Part shown: piece by piece, positions 58,706 through 64,000 of the stretch
How positions within the stretch are numbered: position 1 is the stretch's first letter
Layout: each line of letters opens with the position of its first letter
NCBI GenBank assembly: GCA_047518265.1
Contig: JAKZRG010000029.1
Location: 46,266-110,265 of the forward strand
Length of the DNA: 64,000 nt
Reading direction: 5' to 3'
Source of the DNA: Oceanospirillum sp047518265
GTDB taxonomy: Bacteria > Pseudomonadota > Gammaproteobacteria > Pseudomonadales > Halomonadaceae
Notes under the pieces: generated by a model
Seen by the model: the letters and a program-made list of their open reading frames with translations, nothing else
The model's database searches: none
What the model was told of the DNA's origin: nothing
Translations under genes and position numbers: made by a program

Positions 58706-59869
58706 TTATTGGGGACGAATGCGATAAATATCGCCATTATCGGTACTTAAATAGACCCAACCCTCAGGACTTTGGCTTAAAGCTCGAATCCGTTTATTCC
58801 AGCCTTGCAATAAACGTTCTTCCAGCAGTACTTGGCCTGATAGGTTTAACTTAATATGATTCAGATGCTGCAAAGCTAAAGCACCAGCGAACAGATCTCC
58901 CCGCCACTCAGGGAATGCTTGCCCCGTGTAAAGCAATAAACTACTCGGTGCAATAGAGGGAATATAGACTTTTACAGGCTGTTCCATCCCTTCTTTGTGA
59001 GTCCCTTCTCCCACAGAGATAGGTGCCCAATATTCTTTACCGTATGAGATTACAGGCCATCCATAATTAGCCCCCTTTTTAACCTGATTGATCTCATCAC
59101 CTCCTCTTGGCCCATGCTCAATTGCCCAAAGAAGCTCGCGATCCTCATCATAAGCTAAGCCCTGGGGGTTTCGATGGCCATAACTCCAGATTTCTGGACG
59201 GGCATCACTACGGCTAATAAAAGGATTATTACTAGGAATAGCACCAGATGGTTTTAAACGAAGAATACTGCCCGCATGAGTTAACAGATTCTGTCCATTC
59301 GAACGCTCACCACGATCTCCCACGCTAAAATAAAGATTCCCCTCAGTGTCGAATGTAATACGGCTACCATAGTGCCGATCACCAGATTCCCCAGAATGAG
59401 TTTTAAGCAAATCTTGCCAAGAATCTAATTGATCTCCCTTCAGTTTAGCCCTAGCCAAAACGGTAATACCCTGTTGGGAAGACAAACCACTGTATGTAAA
59501 ATAAAGCCAATGATCCTCAGAAAAATTAGGCGACAAAACAAGATCTAATAACCCACCCTGCCCAGACACCCTCATTTCAGGTAAACCGGATAGATACTGC
59601 ACCAAACCAGAATTTACATTTAATAGACCAAGCCGCCCCTGTCTTTCTGTAAAAAGCAGTTGATTAGCGTTAATAAATTGCATAGCCCAAGGTACGCCCA
59701 AACCTGAAGCAACTCGCTCCACTTGATAAGGCATACCTTCACTTTCACCAAAGAGTATATGATCAGCCGCAAAAGCCCTTTGTTTTAAGCTAATAGATAA
59801 ATAGGGCAACGACAGACACAGAGTAAAAATCAGGTACAGCAACAACGCAGATGAAATTTGACGCATCAT
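58706..59869 (-). CDS. PQQ-dependent sugar dehydrogenase-like exported protein
   Basis: This 387-residue protein has an N-terminal signal segment (MMRQISSALLLYLIFTLCLSLPY) and the Asd/YliI beta-propeller pattern: GVPWAMQFINANQLLFTERQGRL, GGLLDLVLSPNFSEDHWLYFTYS, RITFDTEGNLYFSVGDRG, YGHRNPQGLAYD and EHGPRGGDEIN, with a final TDNGDIYRIRP. The group oxidises aldoses in the periplasm with PQQ. Whether PQQ is made in this organism cannot be seen here. Confidence 0.88.
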   Translation of the reverse strand: MMRQISSALLLYLIFTLCLSLPYLSISLKQRAFAADHILFGESEGMPYQVERVASGLGVPWAMQFINANQLLFTERQGRLGLLNVNSGLVQYLSGLPEMRVSGQGGLLDLVLSPNFSEDHWLYFTYSGLSSQQGITVLARAKLKGDQLDSWQDLLKTHSGESGDRHYGSRITFDTEGNLYFSVGDRGERSNGQNLLTHAGSILRLKPSGAIPSNNPFISRSDARPEIWSYGHRNPQGLAYDEDRELLWAIEHGPRGGDEINQVKKGANYGWPVISYGKEYWAPISVGEGTHKEGMEQPVKVYIPSIAPSSLLLYTGQAFPEWRGDLFAGALALQHLNHIKLNLSGQVLLEERLLQGWNKRIRALSQSPEGWVYLSTDNGDIYRIRPQ

Positions 59870-60137
59870 AATCGTATTCCGTTACATACTGGAATTAAAT
59901 ATCATTATAGCTAGGGAGGCTCCGGCTGCCACCAGACAAAACAACCGCTTACAGCAATCAATATTTCATCTATTTTTACAGTCATAAGAGAAAGGCTTTG
60001 CCTAGTCTATACTTACCGGTAAAGAGAGTTAAGACACAAAGAAATTATCCTATTGATTATTCAATGCAAATTAGAAAAATAGAATTTTCAAGGGCTATTG
60101 ATGATGTAACTGACACTTTTAATAGGTAGGTAGGCAT

Positions 60138-60917
60138 ATGTTTTACCGGTCATGCTTTCGTACAATTTTAGTCCTTCTTCTGTTAATAAATCTTCAAATT
60201 ACGGAAGCCATAGGGCAAGAGAAGGTGCGCTTGACCAACGGTGAGTGGGCGCCATATCAATCTCAAAACCTTCCAGATTATGGTGCTGCCTCCCATTTGA
60301 TAACGGAGGCTTTTAACGCAGCAGGCGTTACAGTTGAGTATGGTTTTTTTCCTTGGAATAGGGCCATGCTACTTGTAGAGAGAGGCTCTTGGGATGGAAC
60401 CTTTATGTGGGTACTTACACCAGAGCGCCAGCGAAAGTTTTTGGTGAGCGATCCTTTGTTTACTATCCGTGAAGTTGTGTTTTTTTCTTTGGATAACCCT
60501 ATATCAGCAAGAACCATCGATGATCTAAAAGGGAAGGTTATGGGAGCACTGGATTCCAGTGCATTTGGCGTGCAATTTAATAAGATGATTGAGAATGGTG
60601 ACATTATTGTCGCCAGAGTGCGCAATAACCAGCAACTATTCCAAATGCTAGCCAGCGGCCGAGTTGATTTTATTCCAGAGCTTGAAACCAGTGGCTATGA
60701 TGCTGTAAGGGATCACTTATCTCCTCAGCTACAAAAGCGCATTACCCATTTGGAAACACTAACCTACCCGTGGAATTACCATCTACTCATGTCGCGTTTG
60801 ATCGATAATGGCCCGTTTCTTATTAAAGCCTTTAATATAGGCCTATCTACGATTAAAGAAAATGGCAGATTTGAGGAGATAATAGGGCCTTATATCCGCC
60901 CTAAGCCTATCCGCTAA
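60138..60917 (+). CDS. Periplasmic solute-binding protein, family 3
   Basis: This 259-residue protein has a signal peptide (MFYRSCFRTILVLLLLINLQITEA) and the SBP_bac_3 layout: YQSQNLPDYGAASHLITEAFNAAGVTVEYGFFPWNRAM, then a middle domain with TIDDLKGKVMGALDSSAFG and a C-terminal NIGLSTIKENGRFEEIIG. Such proteins bind amino acids or act as receptors. No transporter genes are adjacent, so it may be an orphan sensor subunit. Confidence 0.88.
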   Translation: MFYRSCFRTILVLLLLINLQITEAIGQEKVRLTNGEWAPYQSQNLPDYGAASHLITEAFNAAGVTVEYGFFPWNRAMLLVERGSWDGTFMWVLTPERQRKFLVSDPLFTIREVVFFSLDNPISARTIDDLKGKVMGALDSSAFGVQFNKMIENGDIIVARVRNNQQLFQMLASGRVDFIPELETSGYDAVRDHLSPQLQKRITHLETLTYPWNYHLLMSRLIDNGPFLIKAFNIGLSTIKENGRFEEIIGPYIRPKPIR

Positions 60918-60935
60918 TCGCTTTCCCTGTAGCGA

Positions 60936-61889
60936 TTAATGGCTCAACAACGCTTCATTCGTTGGGTACTCCTTAAGTAACTCAACAAGCTTTTTAGCCC
61001 CCTCTGCCGGTTTAAGGTGGGCAAGCGCTCTACGTAGGGTTCTTATATTTTCTAGATCTTTTACGTTTAGAAGAAGCTCTTCACGACGAGTACTACTTTT
61101 AGCAATATCTAAGGCTGGGAAAGTTCGCTGATTGGCAGCCTCCCGTGATAAGACAATTTCCATATTGCCTGTACCTTTGAATTCCTCAAAGATCACTTGA
61201 TCCATCTGGCTACCGGTATCAACGAGTATGGTTGCCAGGATAGTCAGCGATCCGCCATTCTCAATTTTTCTGGCTGCACCAAACAGTTTACGTGGTACCT
61301 CCAAGGCTCTAGCATCAACTCCGCCGGACATGGTGCGACCACTGCTCTTTTGCTCTGTATTATGAACCCTTGAAAGCCTTGTGAGCGAATCAATAACGAT
61401 CATCACGTCATGACCTTCTCCCGCTTCCCGTAGCGCTATATCAAGAAGGTTATTGGCTACTCGGACATGCTGTTCATAGCTTTCATCTGAGGATGAGGCA
61501 TGTACTTCTGCTGATACGCAGCGCTTAAAATCAGTCACTTCCTCTGGGCGCTCATCAATGAGCAGTGCGTATAGCTTTATCTCTGGGTAAGCAGTCTCTA
61601 CCGCTTGGCAAATATGCTTTAAAATGGTTGTTTTCCCTGAGCCTGGTGGCGCAACAATTAAACCTCTCTGGCCCATACCAATGGGCGCCAGTAGATCTAT
61701 CGCCCGCGCAGTCAATTGCTGAGAACCTAATTCCAGACGAACACACTGAGAGGGATTGACGGCGATACCATTTAAAAAACGCTTCTTTGGATCCTCATAA
61801 GGTACGTTCTCCACCACTTTTTCAGCAGCTTTCGTCTCTTTTTTATCCCTGTTTCGGTTCACCTTCAAGCTTAATGTTTTTCTTGTCAT
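60936..61889 (-). CDS. Rho-like hexameric ATPase lacking the N-terminal RNA-binding domain
   Basis: This 317-residue protein aligns with the ATPase half of Rho: LTARAIDLLAPIGMGQRGLIVAPPGSGKT (Walker A 80-87), DVMIVIDSLTR (Walker B 161-171), the secondary-site Q loop SSGRTMSGGVDA (182-193), the R loop EEFKGTGNME (235-244), and an arginine-finger segment SSTRREELL (266-274). The first 75 residues replace the usual RNA-binding domain with a short basic tail, MTRKTLSLKVNRNRDKK. A full-length Rho is normally elsewhere in such genomes, so this is a paralogue. Its role is unknown. Confidence 0.85.
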   Translation of the reverse strand: MTRKTLSLKVNRNRDKKETKAAEKVVENVPYEDPKKRFLNGIAVNPSQCVRLELGSQQLTARAIDLLAPIGMGQRGLIVAPPGSGKTTILKHICQAVETAYPEIKLYALLIDERPEEVTDFKRCVSAEVHASSSDESYEQHVRVANNLLDIALREAGEGHDVMIVIDSLTRLSRVHNTEQKSSGRTMSGGVDARALEVPRKLFGAARKIENGGSLTILATILVDTGSQMDQVIFEEFKGTGNMEIVLSREAANQRTFPALDIAKSSTRREELLLNVKDLENIRTLRRALAHLKPAEGAKKLVELLKEYPTNEALLSH

Positions 61890-62033
61890 AGTCTTGCTAA
61901 TATCTCTAAAGGATTAAGTACTTTCCACATGCTCTCACTATTTAACCTAGAGAGCACCACAAGAAATGGAGAAAAGAAGTTTAAAATCATATTCAAACAG
62001 GATAGCTTTCTATCTACCAGAGTTCAGAAAATA

Positions 62034-62966
62034 TCAGGTTTGATCTGGAGGAAAGGCATTAGCCAGTTCATCCAGATGTTGCTCAATAAAGTCAGCAAAC
62101 ACTCGCCCACGTAATGTTTGCCTATCTTTTTTGGGTAAAACCAGATAGCTGTCGATGCCCATCTCTATTCCCTTGTTATGTAATAACATCAATTGACCAG
62201 AAGTGAGATCTTCTGCCACTTCATAATATTCTGCTAGAGCAACACCTTGTCCAATACGTGCAGCCATTAGCGATTGATAATTATCGCTGTAATAGATATT
62301 AGCTCCCTGTCCTTTGATTTCTCCACTGGCAAACTGGTTAAACCAATGGGTCCATCCTCTGGCTTTATCGTGCAGTAATGGATAGTCCAGCAATTCCACC
62401 CCATCCTCAATAACAGGCCGGTGCAACATTAATGAAGGAGAAGCAACGGGATACAATCGCGTGGTGTGCAAGCGCTTAGTTTCAAGGTGAGCCGTATCAT
62501 CAGGCAGGCCGAAACAGACACAGATATCGAACTCATCCGGTAATACGCTTACATTTGGTTCAATCTGACTGAGCCTAACAGTTACTTCAGGATAAGTTTG
62601 ATTAAAGTGCCCAATCACAGACATTAGGAGGTTATTGGTAATAGACGGTGTAGAACAAAGTACCAACTCTCCAGCCATAGACTGACTATCCGCATCAAGC
62701 TGGACGATACCTTGAGTGATTCTATCCAACCCTTCACTAACGGCAGTGAGTAAACGCTGACCGGCTGGGCTAAGGTAGAGACGTTTGTGTTTACGAATAA
62801 AAAGTGCTTGCTCAAGCAATGTTTCCAAACTGCGGATTTGCTGACTAACAGCCCCTTGCGTAACACCTAGTTGTTCCGCTGCTCTGCCCAAATGACAACT
62901 GATTGCTGCCGCTTCAAAAGCGCGTAATGCATTTAGGGGGAGTTGTCGGCGATCTATTTTTATCAT
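62034..62966 (-). CDS. LysR family regulator, GcvA-like
   Basis: This 310-residue protein has the N-terminal LysR helix (LNALRAFEAAAISCHLGRAAEQLGVTQGAVSQQIRSLE in part, about 11-49) of the GcvA/AmpR subgroup, and an effector domain. It is divergent from the DMT exporter gene, with 183 bases between, the usual arrangement for regulator and target. The ligand is unknown. Confidence 0.9.
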   Translation of the reverse strand: MIKIDRRQLPLNALRAFEAAAISCHLGRAAEQLGVTQGAVSQQIRSLETLLEQALFIRKHKRLYLSPAGQRLLTAVSEGLDRITQGIVQLDADSQSMAGELVLCSTPSITNNLLMSVIGHFNQTYPEVTVRLSQIEPNVSVLPDEFDICVCFGLPDDTAHLETKRLHTTRLYPVASPSLMLHRPVIEDGVELLDYPLLHDKARGWTHWFNQFASGEIKGQGANIYYSDNYQSLMAARIGQGVALAEYYEVAEDLTSGQLMLLHNKGIEMGIDSYLVLPKKDRQTLRGRVFADFIEQHLDELANAFPPDQT

Positions 62967-63149
62967 TTAGATTTTCTATATAAAATATTGAGTATTAATC
63001 GTTTTTTACCAGAAAAATTACTTGATAGCATCCACCACTAGTAAAGCAGCACTAAAAACTTCAATTCATGTCATCTATTCTCAGTAATTCTTTCATGAAC
63101 TCTAGTTTAACCCTGCCATTAGCCATTATTTGTTATCGAGTGTCAGTCG

Positions 63150-64000
63150 ATGAGTTTAGCTTTTATATCCCGTACATTTTCCCAATTCAGTGAACGTCAT
63201 AGAACACATCAACAAAGTGGTCTATGGATTATGATTCTAGCGATGCTCCTAATTCCTTCTGTAGATGTGTTAGCCAAACTATTATCTAAAGACTTGGCTG
63301 CCGTTCAGATCAGTTTTTTACGTGTTGCCTTACAGGCCGTCTTTCTTGTAGTGGCTATACGGGGCCTACCTCGTTTAATCCATAGCACGCCATTAACGGG
63401 TAAGTTGCTATTGGCGAGTTTTCTGGTCAATATGGCCGTAACCTGCATGGTCTGGTCATTAGTAACCATGCCCGTTGCTAATGCCGTGGCTCTGTTTTTT
63501 ATTGAGCCATTACTGGTGATGCTACTGTCTTCTTTTCTTTTAAACGAAAAATCAACACCTATCAAATATCTACTAGCAATGATCGGCCTTGCAGGGGCTA
63601 TGGTCATTATACGCCCTAACTGGCAGCTGTATGGTTGGTCATCGGTATTGCCTATGCTGGCAGCACTCTTCTATGCCCTATATCTGATTACAGTACGCAC
63701 CGTGCGTAGCCAGCTGCCAACCTCTGAGATGCAGGCTTACATTAGCCTGGTCGGTATTATGATCATGGGTGCTGTATTGGTAGTAGGACAGGCTACTGAG
63801 GTTGAGGTCTTACAGTGGTCATCTATTCAAAGCGCTCATTGGTACTTATTGGTTATGCTAGGGTTCTTTTCTGCTTTAACCCACTGGTTGATCAGTACGG
63901 CCTTCAGTCTCAGTAAAGCAACAACTCTGGCACCTCTAAGATATCTTGAAATTATTAGTGCGACTGCTCTCGGCTATATCATATTTGACGATTACCCTGA
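63150..64000 (+). CDS. EamA/DMT family transporter, C-terminal part missing
   Basis: An open frame from ATG at 63150 reaches the right edge of the window without a stop. It encodes at least eight hydrophobic segments in EamA style (MILAMLLIPSVDVLAKLL; FLVNMAVTCMVWSLVTMPVANAVALFFIEPLLVML; IGLAGAMVIIRPNW). The pattern PLLVMLLSSFLLNEK and the final KATTLAPLRYLEI suggest an S-adenosylmethionine-like or amino-acid permease of the DMT superfamily. Its regulator is probably the divergent LysR. Confidence 0.85.
   Translation, partial: MSLAFISRTFSQFSERHRTHQQSGLWIMILAMLLIPSVDVLAKLLSKDLAAVQISFLRVALQAVFLVVAIRGLPRLIHSTPLTGKLLLASFLVNMAVTCMVWSLVTMPVANAVALFFIEPLLVMLLSSFLLNEKSTPIKYLLAMIGLAGAMVIIRPNWQLYGWSSVLPMLAALFYALYLITVRTVRSQLPTSEMQAYISLVGIMIMGAVLVVGQATEVEVLQWSSIQSAHWYLLVMLGFFSALTHWLISTAFSLSKATTLAPLRYLEIISATALGYIIFDDYP

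Noticed and set aside
1..64000. CRISPR array, prophage, insertion sequence or integron in this window
   Set aside because: No regularly spaced repeats of 25-40 bases, no cas, integrase, transposase or phage structural genes, and no target-site duplications were seen.

Overview
The window looks like chromosome of a marine, moderately halophilic gammaproteobacterium of the Oceanospirillales/Pseudomonadales side. No ribosomal RNA or other species-level marker is present, so the genus cannot be named. The inference rests on gene order shared with Pseudomonas and relatives: psrA-lexA-small gene-DUF6586-topA, nagZ-hpt-MTI phosphorylase, fadB-fadA, and mtnA/mtaD-ubiG-mupP. It is supported by a complete ectoine locus with its own aspartate kinase and by AT-leaning base composition. 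No insertion sequence, prophage or CRISPR array was seen.

Layout. 1-5 kb: an AraC-like fragment, a DUF6506 protein, a di-iron membrane hydroxylase, an R-body type RebB gene beside a LysM/GH18 protein, EfpL and a periplasmic chorismate mutase. 5-14 kb: small transcription units, each an enzyme or transporter with its regulator (DMT transporter/Lrp; old yellow enzyme-TetR-YciI with two clear operators; HxlR/SDR; LysR/GST; PNPOx-like; DUF4240). 14-16.3 kb: an orphan Phd-type antitoxin, 656 bases without a gene, and two unrecognised small genes. 16.4-25.2 kb: the MTI phosphorylase, hpt, nagZ, L,D-transpeptidase, psrA, lexA (with two abutting SOS boxes) and topA block. 25.2-28.5 kb: GAPDH and pyruvate kinase. 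28.6-33.7 kb: ectA, ectB, ectC, ask and an EctR-like MarR gene, with repeated short motifs and a stem-loop in every gap. 33.8-39.4 kb: rlmG, fadA/fadB and tRNA-Asn. 39.5-45.9 kb: an EAL-like/HDOD protein, CheV, mtnA, mtaD, ubiG, mupP. 45.9-53.4 kb: AraC, an HpaD-like dioxygenase, GNAT, glutathione peroxidase, DUF3574, a gamma-glutamylcyclotransferase-like protein, DinB, HD-GYP and DUF2161. 53.5-64 kb: a BaeSR-like two-component pair, a desaturase with a MarR gene, nitroreductase, a PQQ-type dehydrogenase, a periplasmic binding protein, a Rho paralogue without an RNA-binding domain, LysR, and a DMT exporter cut by the window end.

How the genes connect. MtaD (MTA to MTI), the MTI phosphorylase (MTI to hypoxanthine plus MTR-1-P), Hpt and MtnA make a methylthioadenosine salvage route through inosine, though they sit in two places. 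NagZ, MupP and the L,D-transpeptidase belong to peptidoglycan turnover. PsrA and FadBA form a regulator/beta-oxidation pair. The ect genes supply aspartyl phosphate and turn it into ectoine.

The observations most worth following are the Rho-like ring ATPase lacking the primary RNA-binding domain (60936-61889), the lone RebB gene next to a leaderless LysM/GH18 protein (1697-3075), and the repeated AACACTAA motif plus stem-loops across the ectoine locus. Smaller ones are the twin TetR operators before the old yellow enzyme, a 67-bp palindrome before topA, and a likely ATT start codon at 49596.
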